DNA from: Dactylosporangium vinaceum
GTDB lineage: Bacteria; Actinomycetota; Actinomycetes; Mycobacteriales; Micromonosporaceae
DNA length: 64,000 nucleotides
Assembly: GCF_019904175.1 (NCBI RefSeq)
Contig: NZ_CP061913.1
Span: 8,494,001 to 8,558,000 of the forward strand
Direction of reading: 5' to 3'
The notes beneath the pieces are model-generated. The model saw only the letters and a program-made list of their open reading frames with translations, ran no database searches and was not told the DNA's origin. Made by a program: the position numbers and the translations under genes. Positions 18,796 through 26,380 of the stretch are shown one piece after another; the stretch's first letter is position 1, and the number at the start of each line of letters is the position of its first letter.

Positions 18796-19367
18796 GCGGT
18801 TCGCCGTCCGGCCCCGCGCTGAGCGGCACCCAGGCGGCGATCCTGGCCGCCTACGCCGAGCTGATCGAGGAGGTCGGCAGCGACGACGTGTCGTACCGGC
18901 TCGTCGCCCGCCGGGCCGGCATCGCCGAGCGCACGGTGTTCCGCAACTACCCCACGCGGGTCGACCTGCTGCTGGCGACCGCGGCCTGGATCGAGGCGAC
19001 GGTGTTCGTCCGCGAGGAGTCACACTCGATCTTCGACATCCCCCTCGCGATCCGTGACGCGATGCAGCGCTACGACGCCCGGCCGGAGCTCGCGCACGTC
19101 GTCGCCGAGACCACGATGCGCGGCGTGAGCGGCGCGGCCCCATCGCTCGGCCGGGCGCACCTGGAGCGGCTGCTTGACGCCGAGGTGCCGTCCCTCGACG
19201 CGGCGCAGCGCCGCGCGGTCGTCGCGGCGCTGTCCCACCTCGACTCCGCCGCGACCTGGGTGACGTTCCGCCGCGAGTTCGGCATGGACCGGCGCGACAT
19301 CGCCGACGCGGCCGCCTGGGCGGCGGAGGCGGTGCTCGACAGCATCCGCGACCGCGTCGTCCCGTAG
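18792..19367 (+). CDS. TetR-family regulator, second of a tandem pair
   Basis: 191 aa. DNA-binding region AILAAYAELIEEVGSDDVSYRLVARRAGIAERTVFRNYPTRVDLLLATAAWIEAT aligns almost residue by residue with the upstream gene, including the following W-I-E, so the pair arose by tandem duplication. GTG at 18792 overlaps the previous stop by 4 bp (GTGA). The C-terminal ligand domains differ more. The two may form heterodimers or read different ligands. Confidence 0.88.
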   Translation: MSGSPSGPALSGTQAAILAAYAELIEEVGSDDVSYRLVARRAGIAERTVFRNYPTRVDLLLATAAWIEATVFVREESHSIFDIPLAIRDAMQRYDARPELAHVVAETTMRGVSGAAPSLGRAHLERLLDAEVPSLDAAQRRAVVAALSHLDSAATWVTFRREFGMDRRDIADAAAWAAEAVLDSIRDRVVP

Positions 19368-19389
19368 GCGCCGGACCCGGTCGGGCCTG

Positions 19390-19467
19390 TTACCCCGCCT
19401 CCGATGCCGGGTCCCGGCGGCGGGTCAGGCGACCCCAGAAGATGATCAGCGCCTGGAAGCCCCGGAC
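19390..19467 (-). pseudogene. Possible C-terminal remnant of a membrane protein gene
   Basis: On the minus strand, after a stop, the sequence reads GFQALIIFWGRLTRRRDPASEAG and then TAA at 19390-19392. The hydrophobic stretch followed by a positive, charged tail looks like the end of a permease gene. No start or body is present. It lies at the junction between the ordinary region and the low-GC island, so it may be what an insertion left behind. It is short enough to be chance. Confidence 0.25.
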
Positions 19468-19663
19468 CGTCTACCGGCCTCCAGCCGCCCGACGCCGCCT
19501 GTCCGTCAGGTACTGGTGCGGAGGCAGGGCTCGGCTGTCATGGCGGCGGGAGGCGCGACATGGGCGCAGGGAGATCGATGGGTGTAGCTGTCGGTGTGGC
19601 TGTTGCAGCATCGGCGGTTTGTCTGGTCGCCAGGGTCGGCCCGGGCTCCATGGCAGTGCTCGC
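19468..19663. other. Left edge of the accessory island, no gene seen
   Basis: About 200 bp before the ATPase start. Base composition begins to fall here. I see no convincing promoter hexamers, palindrome or attachment-like repeat. The promoter of the three-gene operon must lie here. Confidence 0.4.
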
Positions 19664-22450
19664 ATGAAAGACTGGAAAGGCGAGCTCGATGAGGTGGTCC
19701 GCCTCAATCGCTGGGCCGGCCCGGAACACGCGGCGAGCCGATTTCAGCAGGTCGTCGAGCATTGCCCGCCGAACGAACTGTACGCCCTGGAGCCACTGGT
19801 GGCGGCCGCACTGAAGAGCTTTCCGCTCGGGCACCGGCAGCGGATGAACGCGTTTCTCGCGATTCGCCGGATGGCGCGCCCGACGCCCCGGCCCGCCCCG
19901 GCTCCAGGTCCGGCTCTTGCCGCTCACGAACCCGTAGACGAAGTCCGGGCAGCCGGAGGCGGCGTCGGCGAAGAAGACTTCATCGGCCGGGTCGATGAAA
20001 TCTCCGCACTGCTGGACAACGTGCACCCGGGTGAAGCGGAGAAGGCGTTCCGGCTGCTGATCGCCGACTTGTCCGACGATCAGCTGCTCGACCGCCAAGA
20101 CGCACTGTTCGACGTTGTCGAGCTGTTCCTGCCCAAGCGCCGCCGTGCGCTGGTCACGCTGCTCGACGACCTGCTCGACGCTGTCGACGTGCCGGCGCCT
20201 GCGGTTGAGCCGGTGACCCCACCCGTGCCGGAGCCGGAGCCGGAGCCGGTGACCATACCCGCGCCGGCGGCGATCCGGCCGGCTCCACCAATACCCAGGC
20301 GCCCACCCAAGAAGCCCGTTCCGCGGCTCGACCCGACGACCCGCGACTACAACTTCCGTCAGTTCAACGGCGCCCTGGATGAACTCGGCCGGTCACACAT
20401 CTTCCAGTGGGCAACGTTCTACCGGGACGTCATCTCCGAGTATTTCGAGGCGTTCCTGGAGGCCGGCGACCAGACGCGAGTGCTGGCAACCGCGAAGTCG
20501 GCCCTGCTCAGCCACTCGAGCCAGATCTTCACCAAGGGCTACAAGCACATCACGACGAATCAGAGCGCGCCGGCCGCCGACCCGGTACACAAGTCGTTGG
20601 CGGGATTGCAGCGCTTCCTCGACCTACCGCTGGAGTTCTATTCCACGCGCCTCGCCGACGCGCACCGTGCCGGGTCCACGAAGTCGCTGCGGCGTCTCGC
20701 ATCGGCGTTCATGTCCGGCATCCTGATGGGCTTCGGTGAGGCCGAATTCGACCAGACCGGCGAGAAGGTCCTGCCCCGATTTCCACGGTCCTGGGCGCAC
20801 GTGCTGCCATTCCTCACCGTACCGGACCTGCGCGAACTGATCACCGAGCTGCAACCCGGGATGTTCCGTGAGCTGGTTCGTGACACGGTGATGCCGCTGG
20901 CCGACACGCTGGACAAGCTGGTCGACGAGGATCCGGAGAATGCGCCGCTGCCGGTGCTCTCGCAGTGCATGGCCAGACCGTACCGACTCGAGGTTTCGCT
21001 GCAGTTGCCGCCGAACGTCAGTGACTCCCGGTCGATCGACGTGCAGTGTTACTTATCGCCTGACGTGACCCGATCACTGATCGAGGACGCGTCCGCACGC
21101 GCGGTCAGCGTGGTGATCACACGACTGCGGTCGGATCTGCGCGGAGTGATCGAGCCGGTCGACCGGCTCGCCGATATCGTGGTGGCGGCCGAGAGCGCGA
21201 AGGCCGAGGACCAGGTCAAGTCCACGCTCGAGCGGATCATGTACTCGCGCACCGCGGACTCCAAGCAGGACCGGCCAATCACCTGGAATTCCGCCCAAAG
21301 CTTCCCGCTGGAGAGCCCGTTCCTGGCGACGACCTACAACCATGTGTACAGAGGCAGCGTCCGGGCGCTGATGCAGTCGTTCGAGCGGCGCAACGGCGTG
21401 CGGTTATGGTGCAGCGTCCGCCGCAGCGGCAAGACCACCGCGTGCGCCTCGGACCTGGGTTCGACCACCGGGCAGACGGTCGTGATCACCCAGACCTGTG
21501 ATGACACCGGCCAGTTGGCCGGCGGTGGTGTCGTCTACGCCCGGGTTTTGGAGGCGCTGGGACGCAGCCGGCAGCTGCCTGACGACTTCGTCATGCAGGC
21601 GGTCATCGCGTGCCAGTCCGGAGAGCCCGGAAACGTCGCGCGATACGTGCTGGTGCTCGACGAGTACGAGACGCTGTTCGGCACGCTCTCCAACTATCTC
21701 GAAGAGCGTCCGGCGCTGCGCTATCTGGTCGTCCAGCCGCTGCTCAACCAGCTCGTCCGGTTCACTCGCGACAACCTGCTGGTGTTCATGGGTCAACAGC
21801 CGAATGCGCACTACATCCTGCTCGACCAGAATCAGCTCAGCCCGGTCGTCGAGCAGGACTCGTTCCCGCTCTTCACGCACGATGTGGCTCGGCCGCGGGC
21901 CGGGGAGTTCTTCGAACTCATCCGCAAGGTCATGCGGGACGCGGAGTTCGAGCCGGAGTTCGTGACAATGGTGTACGGCGAGACCGGCGGTCATCCGTTC
22001 CTCACCGTGAAGCTGCTCGTCGCTTTCATGGACTGGCTGATACAGGGCCGCTACAAGGTGTCCGACCTCAACCCGGTCCGGGCGGACCTGTTCGCCACGT
22101 TCGCCAAGGAGAACCTGACACGTGGCCAGATCCTGCGCAGCAAGCACTACGACTTCTTCCAAGGCGCGGCCGAGGACCACCTGTCGACTGTCGGGCGCCG
22201 CAAGAATCGCTGGCTGCATGACGTTTACACGGTGCTGCGCCGCATAGGGCTCGACTCGTCGACCACGATGTCATGCTCCGAGACCGACTACGAGGTGCTG
22301 GCCGAACGCTCCGGCATCCATTCGCCACTGCGCCTGTTGGCGAATGCCTGCGACGCCAACTTTCTGGCTTTCGACGGCGGGACGGTCCGCCCGCGGATTC
22401 CATTGCTCGCGCGGATCGCGGCCGCCGTAACCCCGGAAATGGAGGGTTGA
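19664..22450 (+). CDS. Large P-loop ATPase, first gene of the island operon
   Basis: 928 aa, no named family recognised. N-terminal ~60 residues and residues ~110-170 are two similar helical modules (QQVVEHCPPNELYALEP... and RLLIADLSDDQLLDRQD...). A Pro/Glu-rich linker follows, then a long helical region. The nucleotide-binding core has a P-loop CSVRRSGKTTACAS (Lys ~590), a Walker B YVLVLDEYETLFG (Asp-Glu ~666-667) and a following strand LLVFMGQQPNAHY like a sensor. C-terminal ~200 residues look winged-helix/helical (TGGHPFLTVKLL is the 'GG-P' motif of AAA/STAND ATPases). ATG at 19664 is chosen because the upstream in-frame stretch is Arg/Cys-rich junk. Its stop overlaps the next ATG. It may be the sensor/motor of a defence system; that is inference. 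Confidence 0.8.
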   Translation: MKDWKGELDEVVRLNRWAGPEHAASRFQQVVEHCPPNELYALEPLVAAALKSFPLGHRQRMNAFLAIRRMARPTPRPAPAPGPALAAHEPVDEVRAAGGGVGEEDFIGRVDEISALLDNVHPGEAEKAFRLLIADLSDDQLLDRQDALFDVVELFLPKRRRALVTLLDDLLDAVDVPAPAVEPVTPPVPEPEPEPVTIPAPAAIRPAPPIPRRPPKKPVPRLDPTTRDYNFRQFNGALDELGRSHIFQWATFYRDVISEYFEAFLEAGDQTRVLATAKSALLSHSSQIFTKGYKHITTNQSAPAADPVHKSLAGLQRFLDLPLEFYSTRLADAHRAGSTKSLRRLASAFMSGILMGFGEAEFDQTGEKVLPRFPRSWAHVLPFLTVPDLRELITELQPGMFRELVRDTVMPLADTLDKLVDEDPENAPLPVLSQCMARPYRLEVSLQLPPNVSDSRSIDVQCYLSPDVTRSLIEDASARAVSVVITRLRSDLRGVIEPVDRLADIVVAAESAKAEDQVKSTLERIMYSRTADSKQDRPITWNSAQSFPLESPFLATTYNHVYRGSVRALMQSFERRNGVRLWCSVRRSGKTTACASDLGSTTGQTVVITQTCDDTGQLAGGGVVYARVLEALGRSRQLPDDFVMQAVIACQSGEPGNVARYVLVLDEYETLFGTLSNYLEERPALRYLVVQPLLNQLVRFTRDNLLVFMGQQPNAHYILLDQNQLSPVVEQDSFPLFTHDVARPRAGEFFELIRKVMRDAEFEPEFVTMVYGETGGHPFLTVKLLVAFMDWLIQGRYKVSDLNPVRADLFATFAKENLTRGQILRSKHYDFFQGAAEDHLSTVGRRKNRWLHDVYTVLRRIGLDSSTTMSCSETDYEVLAERSGIHSPLRLLANACDANFLAFDGGTVRPRIPLLARIAAAVTPEMEG

Positions 22451-23526
22451 TGAGCGATACGAGACATCTCGCGACCGAGGTCGCCGCGACAGTCCGCCGC
22501 CTGTTCGGTGATGCGCCGGGGCCGATGGCGGCATACTGGCTCGCGGTCGACGGCAGCCGCTCGCGCGACGACTACGCGCGCGAGCTGGCCGCCGAGCTCG
22601 CTGACCTGCCGATCATTCCGCTGGTGATACGCAGCGAGCGCTTCGACGATCCCAACGCGATCACCATCGAGCTGGTTCACATTCTCGACCGGAACCGGCA
22701 CGCGTGCGAGGCAGTCCTCAGCGCGCAGATTCACCAGCGGTTCGCGGTGATCCTGCTGGCCCGTCGAGAGCTTGGTATCTCGCAGTCCTCATCCCCGGTG
22801 TCGCTGCCCGAGTGGGTGCCCATGCTGGGAGGAACCCTTATCGATTGTCAGATCCGCGACCTCTCCCGGCGCGTCGAGATCGCGCTCAACGCCCGGGAAC
22901 TCGACCTGGCCGAGTTGAGCCGGCGGTTGTTCGCGGTGGAGGAGGCGCTGATTCGCCGCTTCCAATGGGTGCAGGGCGAGCACCCCGAACGGTCCGCCGA
23001 TCTGTACGGCGTGCTCGGCGGCTCACGCGATCCTGGCTGGCTCGACGTCCTCGCCAAGGCCACGAAGGGCGTGAAGGGCGTCACGGACAAGGACGGTTAT
23101 CGCCCCAAGGTCCGCGACCGCCAGGCGTTGGTCGCGCGACTGTGGGAGGTCGCTGCTCAGCGTCCCGCGATGCTCCTGAGCTGCGCCCGCGGCCTGGGCC
23201 GCGCACTCGCGATCGACGACGTGCAGGGCGCACCCGCCTGGCGATTGTCTTTACTGAGCGTCGTGAACGGGTCTACCAAGACGGCAGACTCGCCTGACAC
23301 CAGGTTTGCGCTCAACGCCATCAGCACCATCGCCGGGGCGTGCGAGTACCTCACGTGCGCTGCGCATACCGACGGCCATTTCCGCTATCCGGATGTGCTG
23401 TTGCGGTTCTTCGTCGATGAGATGTGCCGAAGCCTCGGTGACGTGGAGCGCTTTATCAATGGGCTCGACCAGACCTGGGCGCCGATTCCAGTCCCTACTG
23501 AGGAGGCCATTCGTGGCATCGTTTGA
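22450..23526 (+). CDS. Orphan protein between the ATPase and the NYN nuclease
   Basis: 358 aa, no family recognised. Residues ~1-100 alternate strands and helices (AAYWLAVDGSRSRDDY, ADLPIIPLVIRSERFDD, RFAVILLARRELG), suggesting a Rossmann-like or TOPRIM/SLOG-size alpha/beta domain. The remainder is mostly helical (LSRRLFAVEEALIRRFQWVQGEH). No signal peptide or membrane helix. ATG at 22450 shares its A with the upstream TGA, behind ggaggg, and its 3' end overlaps the nuclease gene by 14 bp. So it is certainly a member of this three-gene operon and probably works with the other two proteins. Any function would be a guess. Confidence 0.75.
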   Translation: MSDTRHLATEVAATVRRLFGDAPGPMAAYWLAVDGSRSRDDYARELAAELADLPIIPLVIRSERFDDPNAITIELVHILDRNRHACEAVLSAQIHQRFAVILLARRELGISQSSSPVSLPEWVPMLGGTLIDCQIRDLSRRVEIALNARELDLAELSRRLFAVEEALIRRFQWVQGEHPERSADLYGVLGGSRDPGWLDVLAKATKGVKGVTDKDGYRPKVRDRQALVARLWEVAAQRPAMLLSCARGLGRALAIDDVQGAPAWRLSLLSVVNGSTKTADSPDTRFALNAISTIAGACEYLTCAAHTDGHFRYPDVLLRFFVDEMCRSLGDVERFINGLDQTWAPIPVPTEEAIRGIV

Positions 23527-24979
23527 AGGCGGCGTGCTGCTGGTCGACTGGGAGAACCTTGCCGGCGCGCTCATCGACCGGGGGAAGGTCGCCGATCGAC
23601 GCATCGTCGACGATCTCTGGGAGTACTCGTACCGACAGTTCGGCGGCCAACTCCAAGCGCACATGGCCGCCGCCAAGTTCGATCCGACGATCGTCAAGGC
23701 CATGCGTGAGCACATGATCGAACGCAACGACGTGCAGAGCACCAAGGAACAGGCGGACATTCAGCTCACCGTGCTCGCTATGGACTACCTCCATCAAGGC
23801 TGCCGCCGCTTCATCCTGGTGACCGGCGACCAGGATTTCCTGCCGTTGATCCTGCGGATGCACCGGGACAACAGCGAGCTCATGGTGATCTACGGTGATC
23901 CGAGCCGGCTGGGGGCAGAACTGCGGCGCACACTTGCCGATCCGCAGCACGGCCTGAGCTCCGACGACATCGGCTCGATCACCAAGCTGCGGGAACCGCG
24001 TCGCGACACGGGGAGCCGTTCGCTGCTCGGCCTGCTCGAGCTGCAGCGGCGAGGCACGATCCTGGGCGGTCTGGACCGGGCCGGCCGAATCGGCATGCTC
24101 GCCCGCTGGGGGGTGCTCGAGAACGAAGACGAGAACACATACTGGGCGTTCGTCGACGGGATGTGCGAGAAGATCCTGCGGATCGACGCTGCGAAGAAGA
24201 CGGCCACCGGCTGGGGTCCGCAGAACATGACCCGGACGTATATCAACCTCGGGTCGGGCCGCTACGCCGAGGTGCGGTCGATCGACTACGCGATCCGCGT
24301 CCTTGCCGCCCGGGCGCGGGGACTGCCGCTGGCCGGCTTGCGCACCGGACCGTTCGCGGCGGACGACGGCTCGCTGCTGACCCGGACCATCGACGCGCTG
24401 GCCGGCATCGGGCTGGTTCGGCGGGGTGCCGACAACGCCTATGCCGTCACCGAACCGGATCTTGCGGCCGGTTATCTGGAACCGCTATGGCGGGTTTACG
24501 CGGCGGTGAGCGCGGAGTGCTACCGGCGACAGGCGCGCAGCTTGCCGTACGGACAGGTCGAGTCGCTACTCGGCCGGGGTGGCGTGGGTCAAGGCCCTGA
24601 GCGCCGAGCCGCCGGCCGAATCGCCGCCGCCGTGCGGTATGCCGGCGCGGCCGGTGTCATCGACGCTGTAGCGGTCGATGGCAAACGTCATGCGATAGCT
24701 ACCAACTCCGCGTTCTGCAGGCCGTTCGAACACGCCTATCACGAGCTCTACCGCGCGTTCGCCGATCGGCTGGAAGCACCGATTCCGGAGCAGGAGGTCT
24801 TGGGCTTCATGGAGGAGAGCGATCGAGTTAGATCGGAGCCGGTGTTCGGATTCGATCAACGCGACCGGCATCGGGTACTCCGTATCCTCGCGCAGTCACA
24901 TTTGGCCGTGCAGCGGGACAGTTTGGTGACAATCACCCGATCGCGCTGGGGCGAGGCCGGGGCGTCGCTCCGTACGTAA
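23513..24979 (+). CDS. NYN/PIN-like domain protein, predicted RNase
   Basis: 488 aa. Residues ~5-150 are a NYN (LabA/DUF88) domain of the PIN-like nuclease superfamily: GGVLLVDWENLAGAL gives Asp12 and Asn15, STKEQADIQLTVLAMDYL gives Asp82, and RRFILVTGDQDFLPLI gives Asp106 and Asp108. All metal-binding acidic positions are kept, so it should be an active metal-dependent RNase. The ~330 C-terminal residues contain repeated helical, winged-helix-like segments and may bind RNA or the partner proteins. GTG at 23513 follows a perfect AGGAGG and lies inside the previous gene. The likely role is toxic or effector RNase controlled by the ATPase. Confidence 0.85.
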   Translation: MASFEGGVLLVDWENLAGALIDRGKVADRRIVDDLWEYSYRQFGGQLQAHMAAAKFDPTIVKAMREHMIERNDVQSTKEQADIQLTVLAMDYLHQGCRRFILVTGDQDFLPLILRMHRDNSELMVIYGDPSRLGAELRRTLADPQHGLSSDDIGSITKLREPRRDTGSRSLLGLLELQRRGTILGGLDRAGRIGMLARWGVLENEDENTYWAFVDGMCEKILRIDAAKKTATGWGPQNMTRTYINLGSGRYAEVRSIDYAIRVLAARARGLPLAGLRTGPFAADDGSLLTRTIDALAGIGLVRRGADNAYAVTEPDLAAGYLEPLWRVYAAVSAECYRRQARSLPYGQVESLLGRGGVGQGPERRAAGRIAAAVRYAGAAGVIDAVAVDGKRHAIATNSAFCRPFEHAYHELYRAFADRLEAPIPEQEVLGFMEESDRVRSEPVFGFDQRDRHRVLRILAQSHLAVQRDSLVTITRSRWGEAGASLRT

Positions 24980-24997
24980 TGGAAGGGCGCACAGTAG

Positions 24998-25026
24998 TGG
25001 ACAGCGGCACCTCGGGCTGGTAAGCT
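24998..25026 (+). promoter_or_regulatory. Candidate sigma-70-type promoter for the intergenic RNA
   Basis: TGGACA at 24998-25003, exactly 17 bp, then TAAGCT at 25021-25026. The -35 has five of six bases of TTGACA; the -10 fits the actinobacterial TAnnnT pattern. Transcription would begin near 25033, immediately before the hairpin series. The match is by eye; no experiment supports it. Confidence 0.5.
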
Positions 25027-25028
25027 GA

Positions 25029-25133
25029 ATCCACAGGGGAGCAGTGGATGGTAGCGGCGAGAATACAGTAGCCGCTCAACCCGATCTGACTCGATACCCG
25101 GCCCCAGCCTTATGGTTGGGGCTTTCTTCTTTT
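25029..25133 (+). ncRNA. Candidate small structured RNA with intrinsic terminator
   Basis: Three hairpins follow one another: ATCCAC/GTGGAT (25029-25034 with 25044-25049), AGCGGC/GCCGCT (25053-25058 with 25071-25076, 12-nt loop) and GCCCCAGCC/GGTTGGGGC (25101-25122), which ends in a T-rich run. A good promoter sits just upstream. No coding frame covers it. If it starts near 25033 the first stem would lose its 5' arm, so either the start is slightly earlier or only two hairpins form. It lies between a predicted RNase and a TIR-like gene, so it may be a guide, a decoy substrate, an antitoxin RNA or an attenuator for the downstream gene. It is not a normal tRNA. Confidence 0.45.
25101..25133 (+). 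terminator. Intrinsic terminator
   Basis: Stem GCCCCAGCC-TTAT-GGTTGGGGC, nine pairs with one G-T, followed by TTTCTTCTTTT. A T-tract of this quality is uncommon in DNA this rich in GC. It ends 15 bp before the start of the DUF4062 gene, so that gene needs read-through or its own promoter. Confidence 0.75.
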
Positions 25134-25147
25134 CACGGAGCGTGGCC

Positions 25148-25984
25148 GTGGCCTACAGCGCCGTCGTTCGGCGACTGCTGATCTCATGTCCCAGCGATAT
25201 TCCTCGCACCGACCTCGCTGTCGTACATCAGGCAATCACTCGATGGAACGGCGTCTACGGCGAGCAGTTCGGCGCGGCCGTGGTGCCGATCTCCTGGGGT
25301 GAAAATGCTGCCGCCGAATTCGGCCGGCCGCCTCAGGATGCAATCAACGAGCAGCTCGCCGACCGCTGTGACTGCTGTCTGGCACTATTCGGCAACCGCA
25401 TGGGCACGCCCAGCGCGATCGCCGAATCCGGCACGGCGGAGGAGATCGAGCGGCTCAGCAACGGGCAGAAGTACGTCGGCATCCTGCGCTCACGCCGCCC
25501 CATCAACCCTGGCACGATCGATCTCGCCGAAGCGGTCCGGCTGGAGGCCTATCTTAAGAGTCTCCAACGCACCTCACTGATCCTCGAGTACGCCGACGAC
25601 GCCCAACTCGCACGGCACGTTGACACGATGCTGTCCGTCGTCATCTCGCGTGACCAAGGACGAGCGTCCGACCTGCTGACCAAGTCGCGGGTAGCCGAGG
25701 TGTGGGCGCGGCTCGTCCGCGAGGGCAACCAATGGCTGCTCGTCCTGCACAACACCGGGGACGCGGTGGCCAGCGAGGTGACGGTCGCGGTCGACAACGC
25801 GCAGTGGAGAATCATGACCGACCATCACGAGATGGCACCGTTGGTGCAGGCACTCCCACCAGGCGGCGAGATCCGGTTCTTGGTGATCGCTGGCTTCAGC
25901 GCACCCCGGACAGCGTTGTGCACCGTCACTTGGAAGGACGAGCGAGGTCGGCAGACCAATTCGGCTTCCGTACGTCTGGTCTAG
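25148..25984 (+). CDS. DUF4062 (TIR-like) domain protein with beta-sandwich C-terminus
   Basis: 278 aa. Residues ~8-110 match the DUF4062 pattern, a TIR-like flavodoxin fold: RRLLISCPSDIPRTDLAVV, VVPISWGENAAAEFGRPPQDAINEQL, CLALFGNRMGTPSAIAESGTAEEIERL, with acidic Glu98/Glu99 in the place where such domains keep a catalytic or binding Glu. Residues ~185-278 look like a beta-sandwich of Ig/CARDB type (LLVLHNTGDAVASEVTVAV, PPGGEIRFLVI). GTG at 25148 is chosen for spacing from the ggag at 25137. The TIR-like fold is common in bacterial immune proteins. It is separated from the ATPase-NYN operon by a terminator and a candidate RNA, so its membership is likely but not proven. Confidence 0.75.
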   Translation: MAYSAVVRRLLISCPSDIPRTDLAVVHQAITRWNGVYGEQFGAAVVPISWGENAAAEFGRPPQDAINEQLADRCDCCLALFGNRMGTPSAIAESGTAEEIERLSNGQKYVGILRSRRPINPGTIDLAEAVRLEAYLKSLQRTSLILEYADDAQLARHVDTMLSVVISRDQGRASDLLTKSRVAEVWARLVREGNQWLLVLHNTGDAVASEVTVAVDNAQWRIMTDHHEMAPLVQALPPGGEIRFLVIAGFSAPRTALCTVTWKDERGRQTNSASVRLV

Positions 25985-26380
25985 GCGGCAACTCGTCGCT
26001 GGTGTTCAGGCTCCTGCCCGTCCCTACGCGCCGCGGGTTCAGCGGCTACGTTGCCATGGCAACAGAATCCGTCGAGCTCCCGCTCGATTAGTAATACAGA
26101 CTCCGAAGCCGTGTCCTCCTCGTCCACTCCGCGCGGCTGGCAGCCAGCACCGCTGTCGGATACGGCAGCTACGTGGCTGCTCACCACATTGCTCACCGCA
26201 CCAGCTCAGCGCTGCCGCACCCGCGATTCGCGGTTGTCGCCACTCACCCGCAACCACCGCTGGCCGGTCGGTCCAGCACCGCTCGCCGACGCCTCAGTCC
26301 GTTCCCGGGCCGTCAGGCAGGTGGTCGTACACCGGACAGAAGGTACGTCCGCCTACTCGTGAGTAGCGAAACTCGGATGC
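25985..26380. other. Right flank of the island, no gene recognised
   Basis: 396 bp. Short open frames here have no domain or start signal. A perfect 14-bp palindrome GTTGCCATGGCAAC lies at 26050-26063. No tRNA or tRNA 3' end, integrase or direct repeat with the left flank was found by eye, so island boundaries are undefined. Confidence 0.5.

Noticed and set aside
25035..25110. tRNA-like look (GGATGGTAGCG, then GACTCGATACCCGG and CCCCAGCC)
   Set aside because: The stems do not fold into a cloverleaf: the central loop is 12 nt, no T-arm pairs and the acceptor ends pair over only four bases. Kept as an unclassified structured RNA.
26051..26362. 103-codon frame in the gap after the DUF4062 gene
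   Set aside because: No ribosome-binding site, no domain, and overlapping equally long frames on the other strand.
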